This document shows, piece by piece, positions 38,637 to 48,134 of a stretch of DNA of 64,000 bases (positions are counted from its first letter, which is position 1; each line of letters starts with the position of its first letter). Made by a program: the position numbers and the translations under genes. A model generated the notes under the pieces. It worked only from the letters and a program-made list of their open reading frames with translations. It was not told the DNA's origin and did not search any database. The DNA is from Debaryomyces hansenii CBS767 (taxonomy: Eukaryota > Ascomycota > Pichiomycetes > Serinales > Debaryomycetaceae). Where the stretch lies: positions 1,798,001-1,862,000 of the forward strand of contig NC_006047.2 of assembly GCF_000006445.2 (NCBI RefSeq), read 5' to 3'.

Positions 38637-39608
38637 TTACACTTGTGTTGTTCGCTTTTTAACTAATGTTTTTAGGACAGATAACCATTTGATCATTTCG
38701 TCTTCATCAGATGCGCAAAATTTCATTCGCTTCAAAGGGGTAATTATAAGAAAACACCATTGTTTCGTCTTCGACACAGGATCGAGTTCTATGACATCTA
38801 TTATATCGTCGATAGGGAAGAACTTGTGAACATGACTTATATCATCCCGATGTTTGTAAACATACAAACTTCTATTGCTTAGAATAAAGTAGAATTTTCG
38901 CCACTGGTTGTACCTTTTACGGAGTTTATATAAATAGCCTTGTTCAAGAATGTATTCATCTTCATCGTTAATTGAATCGTGTAGATTTAAATTGGTGACC
39001 CTATGGATAAGTTCACCCTCATCATCTTCATTAGGATGATCTGCAAACGTAGACAGTGACTTCATGACAGGTGTGCCGTGGGTACGTGGTGTGGTGGAGT
39101 CTGATGCTCCCGAAGAAAGAGGTTCATCCCCTGAGTATTCCATCTCATTTGAAGACCTCCCGAAACTATGCGCTTGTTTCGATCTTTGCTCTTGCATCAT
39201 TAGGTTAACAGCCTCACTGTCAGTATGGCTTTTTTCATCATAGAACTGTCGTAATATACCAATCCAGTTATAATATGTTGCTTCATCAGTTGATTTGAAA
39301 TGTAGAACTTTTTTATTGGTATAAATGGCAAAATGGAACTTCGTGTTATCAGGAATAATACTGAACGATAACAAATTGGACTTGCCAATTACTTTTAATG
39401 CCTTATGCTCTTTTGAATCCTTGTAATAGCTTAGCTGACGATTTCTCAACACCACCCATCTCTTCTTCCACTGGTGTGTTTTTGCTGACCGTTTAAGCAA
39501 ATATGAACTTAGTAGAACCTTGTTATCATCAATTTGTTCATCTGGAGAATCTGCGTGAAGACTAAGTTCGTCAAGTATAGTCTGACTTGATGGACTGGGA
39601 TATTCCAT
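38637..39608 (-). CDS. OPY1: Opy1-like protein with two PH domains
   Basis: A 323-residue protein with PH domains at both ends: about 33-135 (LSSYLLKRSAKTHQWKKRWVVLRNRQL to the closing Trp of ATYYNWIGILRQF) and 220-318 (ILEQGYLYKLRKRYNQWRKFYFILSNR to EMIKWLSVLKTLV). Each ends in the invariant Trp of the PH fold. This size and layout match baker's yeast Opy1 (328 residues), a sensor of PI(4,5)P2 that modulates the kinase Mss4; overproduction makes cells pheromone-resistant. It probably sits on the plasma membrane. A charged Ser-rich linker joins the two domains. Confidence 0.88.
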   Translation of the reverse strand: MEYPSPSSQTILDELSLHADSPDEQIDDNKVLLSSYLLKRSAKTHQWKKRWVVLRNRQLSYYKDSKEHKALKVIGKSNLLSFSIIPDNTKFHFAIYTNKKVLHFKSTDEATYYNWIGILRQFYDEKSHTDSEAVNLMMQEQRSKQAHSFGRSSNEMEYSGDEPLSSGASDSTTPRTHGTPVMKSLSTFADHPNEDDEGELIHRVTNLNLHDSINDEDEYILEQGYLYKLRKRYNQWRKFYFILSNRSLYVYKHRDDISHVHKFFPIDDIIDVIELDPVSKTKQWCFLIITPLKRMKFCASDEDEMIKWLSVLKTLVKKRTTQV

Positions 39609-40496
39609 TATATTCGTACCAGATCTTGCTGTAATACTTATAATACACCTAACTAACCAATTTCTTGTTTGCTAGTTACTTGTACTATTCAAATATAGAA
39701 TATATTTCCTGAAATGCAGGCGTGCGCTATTGGAACCTGATCATAGAAATTGTTATTCCCTCTTCCATTGAAAACCCTGATTTTACATATAGACCTAAAT
39801 GTACAATAAATATGCTATAAACAGGAAGATATAATAGTGTCTAGTAGGACTGAAATTTTTTAGACCGTAGATACGATTACATATATAGACTTCGAGTAGT
39901 CGCAACAACTTTTCTTTACTCCAGTGCAACATAAGCTTATCATACCGATAGCAAAATTCAAGAACAACAACAGCAATGGACCTGTAAATGTAAATGCGCT
40001 ACAGTACAACTAACCAGCTGGTAGTATACTAAAAAAAGAAAGTTGTGACAGAGCTATAATTTTGTATGATTAATTAGAGAAGGGCAAAGGCTCTATTATT
40101 CGTTGGCCCTAATTAGGCCAAAAAGTAGGCTTGAGAAAATTTTTTTTTCACTATAAATTCTTTCTCTGAGAAATATTATATTATATTGATTTTATTTTAT
40201 TTATGATTTACAACTAGTGACAATAGTATGTACATGAATACCTTTTGTTAGTATAACTAGAGATAATATGATTATAACGAGCCCTGGAGGCTCTAATTTT
40301 ATAAACCCAGCTCTTCGATACTTTTTGTTTCATGAGAAGAATAGTTAAGATAGATGATTATCTAGTTATAAGCACACAATTATTTGATACGATCAACATA
40401 CTAACAGTAACAGGAATGTATTAGGTATTATATAATTAATAAACATACTAACAGTAACAGGAATGTATTAGGTATTATATAATTAATAAACATACA
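39609..40496. other. Long intergenic region: OPY1 promoter and RFC3 3' flank
   Basis: 888 bp. It holds a near-perfect palindrome (TTGGCC at 40103-40108 facing GGCCAA at 40116-40121), a T10 run near 40140-40149, a GAGCC/GGCTC hairpin at 40279-40293, and a 47-bp tandem duplication next to the RFC3 stop. No tRNA, snoRNA or coding region recognised. Confidence 0.6.
40395..40495. repeat. 47-bp direct tandem duplication downstream of RFC3
   Basis: Two identical 47-bp units (40395-40441 and 40442-40488), each starting AACATACTAACAGTAACAGG, plus the first seven bases of a third. They end just before the RFC3 stop codon at 40497-40499, so the array lies in the RFC3 3' untranslated region. Identity of the two copies suggests a recent duplication. 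Confidence 0.95.
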
Positions 40497-41547
40497 CTAT
40501 TTTTCGAATTCCAACGCGTCCTTAATAACGCCTATTATTGTACTAGTCTGAATTTTTTCATTACCACCTTTTGAGATACCGTATTCAACTTCTGATAACC
40601 CCTTCAAAATTTCAATTCTTGTCTTGGGCTTCAATTGATAATTATTCAAAATTTCAACAAAACCCAGTATCATATCAATCAATGCCAATCCTTTTGTTCT
40701 CTTGTATTGATCAATAGTCAAGAATGATGTTGTCCAGTCATCTTTCAATATGGAGTCTAACGCGGTTTCGATATCTTGGGGATGAGGCGCTCCAATACAT
40801 TCATATATCATGTCTTGGTCAATTTCATCGTCGTCGTGATCCAATGAAGCTTTGACAGCTTGAAGTACATTGAGTGCTCTTCTCATGTCACCGTTAGATA
40901 ATTTAAGTAATGTCTTTTCTGCCTCTTCATTAATGCTTAGATTCTCCTTTATTATCACATTCTTAAGTCTTTCTTGAATAGCCGATTCTCCAATTGGTTG
41001 AAATCTGAACCTTGTGCATCTAGATATTAAAGCAGGATTCAATTTATGGGAATAGTTTGCTAGTATACAAAATCTCGTATTTTTAGTATACTTTTCAATA
41101 ATTCTTCTCAAAGAATTCTGAGCAACAGATGTCATTGCATCTGCTTCATCTAAAATAATCAATTTGAACCCCTTGCTAAAGATTTGCATAGTTGAAGCAA
41201 AGTTCTTGATCTGATTTCTAACCACATCGATACCTCTGTCATCAGATGCATTCAATTCCAATACCATATTCTTATAATTTGGTCCATAAATTTCTCTGGC
41301 TAATGCTATAATAGTAGATGTCTTACCGGTACCAGGTGGTCCATAAAACAACAAATGTGGTAGTTTACCTTCATGAACAAATTTTCGAACAGTGTCAACT
41401 ATATCTTGTTGCCCGTACACCTCATCCAAGGAATCTGGACGATACTTCTCAACCCTGAAGAGTATTAGTAATTGACCTACATAAACTAGTTTGGAATAAA
41501 AATTCAACATACCATGGCAAGTTTTCATTATTCTTTGAATTGCCCAT
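40497..41547 (-). CDS. RFC3: Replication factor C subunit 3, with a 58-nt intron
   Basis: Small ATPase subunit of the RFC clamp loader that opens PCNA at primer ends. Coding exons are 41547-41513 and 41454-40497 (330 residues). Exon 1 gives MGNSKNNENLPW, with the Trp codon split by the intron; exon 2 continues VEKYRPDSLDEVYG, as in baker's yeast Rfc3 (ENLPWVEKYRP). Seen: Walker A GPPGTGKT at 50-57, DEAD box at 114-117, the arginine-finger SRC motif in LISRCTRF near 152-160. Reading from an ATG inside the intron instead would give a false N-terminus. MBF-like sites lie about 80-100 bp upstream. Confidence 0.96.
41455..41512 (-). other. Spliceosomal intron in RFC3
   Basis: 58 nt with GTATGT donor, TACTAAT branch site and CTTCAG acceptor. 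It interrupts the Trp codon of the conserved ENLPW-VEKYRP junction, and splicing restores the frame exactly. Confidence 0.93.
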
Positions 41548-41625
41548 ATTGCATGTAGTTCCGAATAGTTGAACGGTTAAATGTAGGAATATTATAATGA
41601 TAGAAGTTATAAAGGTATAAATTTA

Positions 41626-41647
41626 AACGCGCCAAAAACCTACGCGG
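41626..41647. promoter_or_regulatory. MBF-like sites upstream of RFC3
   Basis: AACGCGCCAAAA at 41626-41637 (reverse complement TTTTGGCGCGTT, close to both MCB and E2F forms) and ACGCGG at 41642-41647, 79-100 bp upstream of the RFC3 start. They are near matches rather than perfect ACGCGT. RFC genes are G1/S-regulated in yeasts, which fits. Confidence 0.55.
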
Positions 41648-41694
41648 GTCTGTATACATTATCATACTTACTAGATTTCTATTAAATGCACTTT

Positions 41695-43278
41695 TTACAT
41701 AAATATATTAACAACTACTACAGATACTAATAGGAACCAATTCATTACAAAGTTTTTAATTGCATTACTAGTATCTGAAAGAGTGTTTCCAACGTAGTTA
41801 CATGTTCCATACTTTCCTCCTTCATCCCAATAATACGACAAGCTTATTGTATCATTATTCTTCTTTGGACACTGGAACCCAAAATCAGCAGGACAATCTC
41901 TAACCATGGCATAGCATACGTTTACACAAGGTAATATTTCGTAGTAGCCAGATGCGGGCTGAATTACATCATTAATAAAGTCGTTCCGGGATTTGCCAAC
42001 TTCTCTATATTTATATCCTGTAATGTTTCTCGTAGAGCACCTTGGGATTGTAACAGAACATAACCAGTTCTTGTATGAGTCATAACAATCACTACACGTT
42101 TTAATAGGTGAATACTTTGCATTGTCAGTAGTATTACACGCTATTTGCTGTAATGCTTTTGAAAAGTTCGAAAATAGAGATCTAGCTCTGTTATCGTACA
42201 AATCTTTAACGACTTGATTTGATAAATTATTAGAGTTCGGAACAGAATACGCTACTTGATCACAGAAATCTAGATCAAATATTAATTCACACACATTTGT
42301 ACCCAATGTCTCAAATTCGAACGGTTGATAAACTGCACCACCAAAGTTCGTACCCTGGAAGTCTGAAATCAAGTACGCAATATATTTTGTTGAACTATTC
42401 AATCCCGGAACATAAAATTGTTGTTGTAGCCCACCGCCTCTATCGGTGAAACTACTTTCGAAATAAGACGTGGAAAATAGTGCTGGGCCATTTCGTATCG
42501 CACACCAGCTACTGTTCAATTCCTTGAAGTAGTCCCTATAGTCGTATGAATATATATATAAGGAATATTTTGATTTAGTGGCATTCATTGAAGAATAATT
42601 TGTCAGATGACTTCCTGTCAAATTACCTGTTACAATTAATGCAGAATCTTCGTCGGTATCGACTAATGATGCCCAGCTTCTATCATCCCACTGAAAAACC
42701 AAATCATTTTGCGATACCCCCACTTCATAATTCCATATGGCAGATTTATTTGTACTCTCTGGTGCCCTCACTGCAATGTATAATACTGTATCAATGTCAT
42801 CGCTAGAAATAGGCACTCGCTCTAATGCTTGAAAGTATCCATTCTCAAAGTGTGACATCTCCCCTAATTCAAAGTTGCTGAACATACTTGAATTGAATGA
42901 ATAATATACTGTCAAACCTGAATCATTGGCAGTCAAATAGTCAGGTTGTGAACATATATTACCAGTTAGAAAAATTAAAAATTCATAGTATTCACCTAAT
43001 CCACTAGATGTATTAACACTGAAGGAATAATATTGCGTTTCACTTTGACCGATCTGATTACTTATAGGTGTAAACTCTTGTAACCCTTTTGATCTATCAT
43101 TATCCGACTTATGTGACAGTGATAGTAACAGTCGCTTATCTCCAAGGAACTCATATGTACCATCAAATGGATCTATAGGCTCATCAATATCTAAATTAAA
43201 ACCGATATCAAAGAATTCAGCATTTATTATGTTTGATATGCCTAAAATGAAAGTTATAATGGGTACTATTAACCTCAT
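41695..43278 (-). CDS. MID1: Mid1-like stretch-activated calcium channel subunit
   Basis: Regulatory subunit of the Cch1-Mid1 calcium channel, needed for calcium entry and survival after mating pheromone. 527 residues (548 in baker's yeast). A signal peptide covers about residues 1-20 (LIVPIITFILGISNIINA). The large extracellular part has many Asn-Xaa-Ser/Thr sites. The Cys-rich C-terminal region near 330-500 (CELIFDLDFCDQVAYSVP, CSDCYDSYKNWLCSVTIPRCS, LPCVNVCYAMVRDCPADFGFQCP) is the family hallmark. The last 20 residues are hydrophobic (FVMNWFLLVSVVVVNIFM), consistent with a membrane or GPI-type tail. Confidence 0.93.
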   Translation of the reverse strand: MRLIVPIITFILGISNIINAEFFDIGFNLDIDEPIDPFDGTYEFLGDKRLLLSLSHKSDNDRSKGLQEFTPISNQIGQSETQYYSFSVNTSSGLGEYYEFLIFLTGNICSQPDYLTANDSGLTVYYSFNSSMFSNFELGEMSHFENGYFQALERVPISSDDIDTVLYIAVRAPESTNKSAIWNYEVGVSQNDLVFQWDDRSWASLVDTDEDSALIVTGNLTGSHLTNYSSMNATKSKYSLYIYSYDYRDYFKELNSSWCAIRNGPALFSTSYFESSFTDRGGGLQQQFYVPGLNSSTKYIAYLISDFQGTNFGGAVYQPFEFETLGTNVCELIFDLDFCDQVAYSVPNSNNLSNQVVKDLYDNRARSLFSNFSKALQQIACNTTDNAKYSPIKTCSDCYDSYKNWLCSVTIPRCSTRNITGYKYREVGKSRNDFINDVIQPASGYYEILPCVNVCYAMVRDCPADFGFQCPKKNNDTISLSYYWDEGGKYGTCNYVGNTLSDTSNAIKNFVMNWFLLVSVVVVNIFM

Positions 43279-43416
43279 TTAGTATTTCATGCTAGGTTTG
43301 CCGTATGACAAAATTTAATATAGCCTTCAGGACTAAATATATATCACCGTATTTGGCATTACACGCTCTTGCGACAAAAATATATTTCTCTATAGAATGT
43401 TAATGAATGAAACTAT

Positions 43417-45501
43417 TTAAAAGAGACCTAAGAATCGCTTCTTTTTTCTTTTCTTTTTTTTCTTGTCTTCCTTGTCATCGTAGTCCTTGCTATTGACATG
43501 TCCAACCGCTGTTAAATCTGGGTGTGATCTAGATTGTTCAATATTAGGTCTACTTGTACTAGAATCAATTTCATGAGATAATGACTTCCCCAACTTATGA
43601 GGTCTGGATGTATTTCTATCTCTATCTTTTGATGGCTTTTCTAAGTCAACGAACTTCAATGCCGAAGTTTTAGGTGGACGAGACAGCGACGAGGAATTAT
43701 CATTTGGTTGTGCTTCTTCTACATGTATTTGTGGAGCATTTGTATGATTCTTTTGGGCATTTAGTTTTAAGTTCCTCTTCAATTCTTTGTAAGATAAGCT
43801 TGGGGGCCCAGGCGACTGACTTGCATTCTGACCTTCAGGTTCTTCTTCCGGGATAAGTAGAGACTTTGCTTTGTAGGGGATTACTCCAAATGAGTTGGAA
43901 CCTGTGATTGCCTTCGCCAAATTGGAACCTTTGCCTTGAAAACCAGGATTAATATTTCTAATTTCCTGACATAAATAGGTAGATTCATCTGAAACAACTT
44001 TCAAGCAATTAGCGAAGTAATTTTCGTCAATCGGTTGTGCTCGCGAATGCTTCAAATTCTTGGAAACAGTCTGCTTATATTCCTCATAAAGCTTGCTTAT
44101 TTCATCATACGCAGAATATGATTCACTTTCTACTGAAAGGTCTGAATCTATCGAAGATGTGTCAGAGCCTGTATCACTATAATCGTCATCTTCAGTCTGA
44201 GGCTCTTCGCTTCTATTAACAGAATTTGAAAACTCACTATTTCTCGAGCTGGATAGTGTTGAGCGACGACTTATTTTCTTTCCAGCAAAATATCGATTAT
44301 TGATATCAATAGCCAATTGATCTTCAAAATCATTCATTTTCATAGCAGGTACAACTATTATTGGCAAGGGGGAATTTTTAACCAATCGGTCACTAATTTT
44401 CGATGATGTCCATGACTTTAAAGGCGCTGATCTTTTCAAATTTGCTTTAGAACCAGTTGAAACCAAATTCGGTTCGTATAGCTTATACATTTCTTTCAAA
44501 ACCTCTCTCGATTTCCCCAATGCTAATTCTATCGAAATCTTTGCTATAATATTAGGATTGACAACTTCCAATGCGTATTTCATAATGTTTTGGGCAATTA
44601 CTTTGATATTTTCTGGCTTATTTCTGGATCTTGCTCTTGGCGAGATACCTTGCGGTAATTTTTTATGATACCCGCTTTTTCTTGTGGTTCCTAATTGATG
44701 GTTTATGGCTGCTACTATAACAACCGTATCACCTTGCTCTATGAATTTATTTAGAATCCAGTCTAATGCAACCCATGTATGCTTCCGCCCCGAGATATAC
44801 ACAAGTATTGTCCTCAGAGGTAATATAGGTTTTAAATACCCATTCTCTTTATTAAATAGTTTCATGGCATATAAGTCTTTAAAGTCTTTATGAACCCTAG
44901 AGTATGTACAACCCCTATGTGTAATTATAGGTGTCGTTGGATAGTCGAGTCTGGGAGCCATATAAAAACTTGACATACTGTTATTTCTCAATGGCGAATG
45001 GATAGGCGATCTTGCATTAGGTGAAGGAGATCTGATACTCTCTCTTCCACGATTACCATCAAACAAATTGAGATTGAATTCGCCAGAATATTTTTTATTT
45101 TCCAGTGGTAAAGAATAATTATCATCATCGAAATCAAACCGATCTCTTGCAACTTGTAGATTTATAGTATCAAATGCTACCCTTTTCTTATAGCTATTTC
45201 CTGTATGCTTTAAATTATCTACATCTTTTGGGATATTGAACGTGATAAATCTATAATCGTCAGATTGATGTATTATTTGAGACACTAGGTCGTCCTGAGA
45301 TTTATCATACAATGGACCATCGGGACCATCAAGCTCCAGGTCCGACTTATTTAAAACTTCATCCATAATACTAACTTTCGAAGCTGCACCAGGATCTGAT
45401 AAGCCTGGACTCGTAGGTGTACGATATAAATGTACAGGTACATTATCCTCAACCACTTCGGCAGCTTTATTCTTGATGTGGTCTATAGAAGGAAGGGGCA
45501 T
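43417..45501 (-). CDS. Universal stress protein (UspA)-domain protein
   Basis: A 694-residue protein with a UspA fold at about 228-390. Seen: the first strand RTILVYISGRKHTWVALDWIL, KVIAQNIMKYALEVVNPNI, IELALGKSREVLKEM, and the nucleotide-binding-like loop LVSTGSKANLKRSAPLKSW leading to the last strand LPIIVVPA. Ser-rich regions on both sides look disordered, and the C-terminus is strongly basic (KKKKRKKKRFLGLF). UspA domains are found in filamentous fungi and many non-Saccharomyces yeasts, and their function there is poorly known. The loop is not the classic GxxGxxxxxxxxxG(S/T) form, so ATP binding is uncertain. Confidence 0.8.
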   Translation of the reverse strand: MPLPSIDHIKNKAAEVVEDNVPVHLYRTPTSPGLSDPGAASKVSIMDEVLNKSDLELDGPDGPLYDKSQDDLVSQIIHQSDDYRFITFNIPKDVDNLKHTGNSYKKRVAFDTINLQVARDRFDFDDDNYSLPLENKKYSGEFNLNLFDGNRGRESIRSPSPNARSPIHSPLRNNSMSSFYMAPRLDYPTTPIITHRGCTYSRVHKDFKDLYAMKLFNKENGYLKPILPLRTILVYISGRKHTWVALDWILNKFIEQGDTVVIVAAINHQLGTTRKSGYHKKLPQGISPRARSRNKPENIKVIAQNIMKYALEVVNPNIIAKISIELALGKSREVLKEMYKLYEPNLVSTGSKANLKRSAPLKSWTSSKISDRLVKNSPLPIIVVPAMKMNDFEDQLAIDINNRYFAGKKISRRSTLSSSRNSEFSNSVNRSEEPQTEDDDYSDTGSDTSSIDSDLSVESESYSAYDEISKLYEEYKQTVSKNLKHSRAQPIDENYFANCLKVVSDESTYLCQEIRNINPGFQGKGSNLAKAITGSNSFGVIPYKAKSLLIPEEEPEGQNASQSPGPPSLSYKELKRNLKLNAQKNHTNAPQIHVEEAQPNDNSSSLSRPPKTSALKFVDLEKPSKDRDRNTSRPHKLGKSLSHEIDSSTSRPNIEQSRSHPDLTAVGHVNSKDYDDKEDKKKKKRKKKRFLGLF

Positions 45502-45744
45502 GAATTATGTATTTGAAAAAAATTAGTATAATGAACCTAGATTAAAATTAAATTCCCGCTACCACCTATCGATTGTTGTTTAGCTGTTTCCTGTATTTGC
45601 TAATATATATCTTTTGGTACAACCAGAAGACGAATTCTGAATACAATGCTGTATGATTAGAGGAAAATGGAAATTTAGTACCGATAGCAACCTAGGCGTG
45701 CGATTTACAAAGTCTTGGTAACTAATATTAATCTAAACAATTGA

Positions 45745-47358
45745 TTAAACAGAAACAGAAGGTACACTTCTATTGGTCCTCTCTTTATATAGCATGGATT
45801 GATGTTTCATATAATAGAATGTTACGCCTCCAATAATTATAGTAATACATACTAAAAGTAAGTTTATAGGACTAGGATTCATTCCAAAATTAGAATGTGT
45901 AATATTGTCTAACGAGCATTGCAAAAGATTAAACAAGCCAGCAATGCATATTATAGCGCCATACACTGTACCAAAGGTATCGAATCCAAATATTTTTGCG
46001 CAAAAATCCGAAATAGCAGTATAGAAATAGGGCCTGTTGAGCACGAAGAAGCATATGTTGACAACCCCAAAATAAAAATTACCTACTAATCCAACAATAC
46101 CAACAAATAAAGAAAGAGCTAATAATGTAGCAAATGAGGCGACAGTGGAATAGTTATCTAAATAATATCCAACTAAAGGAATTGATAGAATTCCACCTAA
46201 TGGTAAAGCTAGATTGAAAAACCTTGTAAGCGGTTCCGCATTATCAGCAGAACCTAGCAAATATGTGTATTGTGTATTGATAGTTGCAATGAAGTAATTC
46301 AATCTTAACATTTGTATAGCAGTAAATGCACATAACAAATAAAACCACGGGGTTTTCATTTGATACTCTGACGAGTAGCCATGCAAAATTCCATATAGCT
46401 TACCTCCATTATCAAACAATTCTTCATCATCTTCATAGACATAATGCTGCTTTAACGCATCACCAATAGAATCACGTCTTTGTAACTGTCTAGGATTGTC
46501 ACCAGAATTACCTAAGAGTGGTTCCGTTTCGGTCGGTTCATTGTCGTTTTCTTGTGACGAACGACTGCCATTATTAAATAAGGATGTGTCGGGAGGTGCA
46601 ATATATGAGCTATTTGGCATAATAAATATTTGTGCTAAAGTTATGAAGGTAGGAACAACCAAAAATATTCTGAAGAATTTGTCAAGCGATAAGGTGTTAG
46701 AATGCTTGTAGAGCACTTTGTATAATAAGAATACCGCAGAGGAAGCATCAAACGCACCATTCAAGAATGCCAATATTGTTCCACTCTTCTCTGGAAATGT
46801 GTTGGATAAATGAAACGAAGACATATACGTAGATGGCCCGCCTAATGCTAACGCAGTATAACCTATCATGTATGGGTCAAAGTACGATGAATTAAATGTC
46901 TTTTCAATTTGCTTAGCAAAAATAAATACAAAACATGCGAAATATAGTAATAGGACACCTATTAACCCGCAAACTTTTGGACCATACTTATCTAGTACTT
47001 TTCCAATCACTATAGCGGAAGTATTGGTCATTACTGCCCCAACTGTGAACATCATATTCAATTTAAGATCTTGTGCGGAACACTTAGCAACAGGACTCTT
47101 CTCGTTCTTCGATACACTTAATTCAGATAGTAAATGACCAGTTAGAGATCCAAATGCATTTGGATCTAATGCAAAATTACTCAAGTAATTAGTCGAATTG
47201 ACAGAGGTGTCACATTCATTCTCGTATACCTTTTCGAGTATTAATATTGGTTTTAATGCAGCAAATCCAAATATAGGGCCTGCTGCTAGTAGAGACCAAG
47301 AAATTGCACAAGCACACTGCACGAAACGTAGTTTCCTCAGTGTATGATAGGAATACAT
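45745..47358 (-). CDS. Major facilitator superfamily transporter, Fmp42-like
   Basis: A 537-residue polytopic protein with about twelve membrane segments and a long hydrophilic loop between the sixth and seventh (DNEPTETEPLLGNSG, RRDSIGDALKQHYV). The N-terminal segment LRFVQCACAISWSLLAAGPIFGFAALKPIL resembles what I recall of baker's yeast Fmp42 (YMR221C), a vacuole- or mitochondria-associated MFS protein related to the SLC43 amino acid carriers. The loop has a PLLG-type dileucine signal, typical of sorting to the vacuole. Substrate is not known. Intact. Confidence 0.78.
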   Translation of the reverse strand: MYSYHTLRKLRFVQCACAISWSLLAAGPIFGFAALKPILILEKVYENECDTSVNSTNYLSNFALDPNAFGSLTGHLLSELSVSKNEKSPVAKCSAQDLKLNMMFTVGAVMTNTSAIVIGKVLDKYGPKVCGLIGVLLLYFACFVFIFAKQIEKTFNSSYFDPYMIGYTALALGGPSTYMSSFHLSNTFPEKSGTILAFLNGAFDASSAVFLLYKVLYKHSNTLSLDKFFRIFLVVPTFITLAQIFIMPNSSYIAPPDTSLFNNGSRSSQENDNEPTETEPLLGNSGDNPRQLQRRDSIGDALKQHYVYEDDEELFDNGGKLYGILHGYSSEYQMKTPWFYLLCAFTAIQMLRLNYFIATINTQYTYLLGSADNAEPLTRFFNLALPLGGILSIPLVGYYLDNYSTVASFATLLALSLFVGIVGLVGNFYFGVVNICFFVLNRPYFYTAISDFCAKIFGFDTFGTVYGAIICIAGLFNLLQCSLDNITHSNFGMNPSPINLLLVCITIIIGGVTFYYMKHQSMLYKERTNRSVPSVSV

Positions 47359-47874
47359 CTATATGTATTGAAACTCAAAGTTGATATATATGACGATTTA
47401 TTGTAAAATAAGTGGAATGACTAAATTTTAAATAAGTAGATTAAAAATAACGATCTTGAATCAACTGATAAGCGAATTTTTGTGTCATATTAGCCAATCA
47501 TATTAACAATCACCACGTCAGAACAGAAAAATTCAAATTCATGCCCTTCTAATATATGATAGGCTAATTTCAATTTATCCTATAAGAGGAGACATTACTA
47601 CATATTATGGTAATGCCTATTAGATCTCTATCCTTTACTTGAGGCGTAAAATTTGACTGATTTGTTCGTAGAAGACAGCTTCGATGAAAAATGACCTCTA
47701 AATATCTTGATGATTAACCTCAAAGCCAAATATTAATTGAACGTAAGCTTCAAGTATATTATATATACGTAACTACATCAGAATTATTCAAATGGTAGTC
47801 TTAAGTTTAATAGAGGCTCATTAATTGTTCAGAAAGCCTTTAAAAAGCGTTCTATTACTTTAAATTCTCATATT
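47359..47874. other. Intergenic: FMP42-like promoter and tRNA upstream region
   Basis: 516 bp of AT-rich spacer between the transporter start and the tRNA. Retrotransposon ends often sit upstream of yeast tRNA genes; I looked and saw no TG...CA long terminal repeat here. No other gene recognised. Confidence 0.6.
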
Positions 47875-47963
47875 GCTTCACTAGCTCAGTTGGCAGAGCG
47901 TCAGTCTCATAATTATTTGATTGTGTCATCTGAAGGTCGACAGTTCGAACCTGCCGTGGAGCA
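47875..47963 (+). tRNA. tRNA-Met (CAT), elongator, with a 16-nt intron
   Basis: Acceptor stem GCTTCAC pairs with GTGGAGC, and the discriminator is A at 47963. The D arm is TAGCTCAGTTGGCAGAGCG and the T arm is CGACAGTTCGAACCTGCCG. The anticodon CAT is at 47908-47910 in the loop CTCATAA. A 16-nt intron, 47912-47927, lies one base 3' of the anticodon, the standard place for nuclear tRNA introns. The mature sequence follows elongator tRNA-Met of baker's yeast closely (GTCAGTCTCATAATCTGAAGG), but that tRNA lacks an intron. The initiator form is excluded by the acceptor stem and T loop. Confidence 0.95.
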
Positions 47964-47967
47964 ATTG

Positions 47968-47979
47968 TTTTTTTTTTTT
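47968..47979 (+). terminator. RNA polymerase III terminator of the tRNA-Met gene
   Basis: A run of twelve T residues starts five bases after the tRNA 3' end, the normal signal for polymerase III release. Confidence 0.92.
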
Positions 47980-48134
47980 CTCCAATCCTCAAATTTCCCT
48001 TCTAAGCGCATACGTTAGAGCACACGGCTTAAGCGCATTCTAAACTTTATCTTTAGAAGGGTTTATTTGCGATGATTCAATGATGAAAAATATTTCTATT
48101 TCATAGCTCAGACATAAGAGAGTAGATCACAGAT

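Noticed and set aside
40497..41528. RFC3 beginning at the ATG at 41528 (MKTCHGMLNFYS)
   Set aside because: That reading runs through the intron; the spliced form gives the conserved ENLPWVEKYRP start.
47359..47874. Retrotransposon LTR upstream of the tRNA
   Set aside because: No TG...CA ends, target duplication or tRNA-primer site found.
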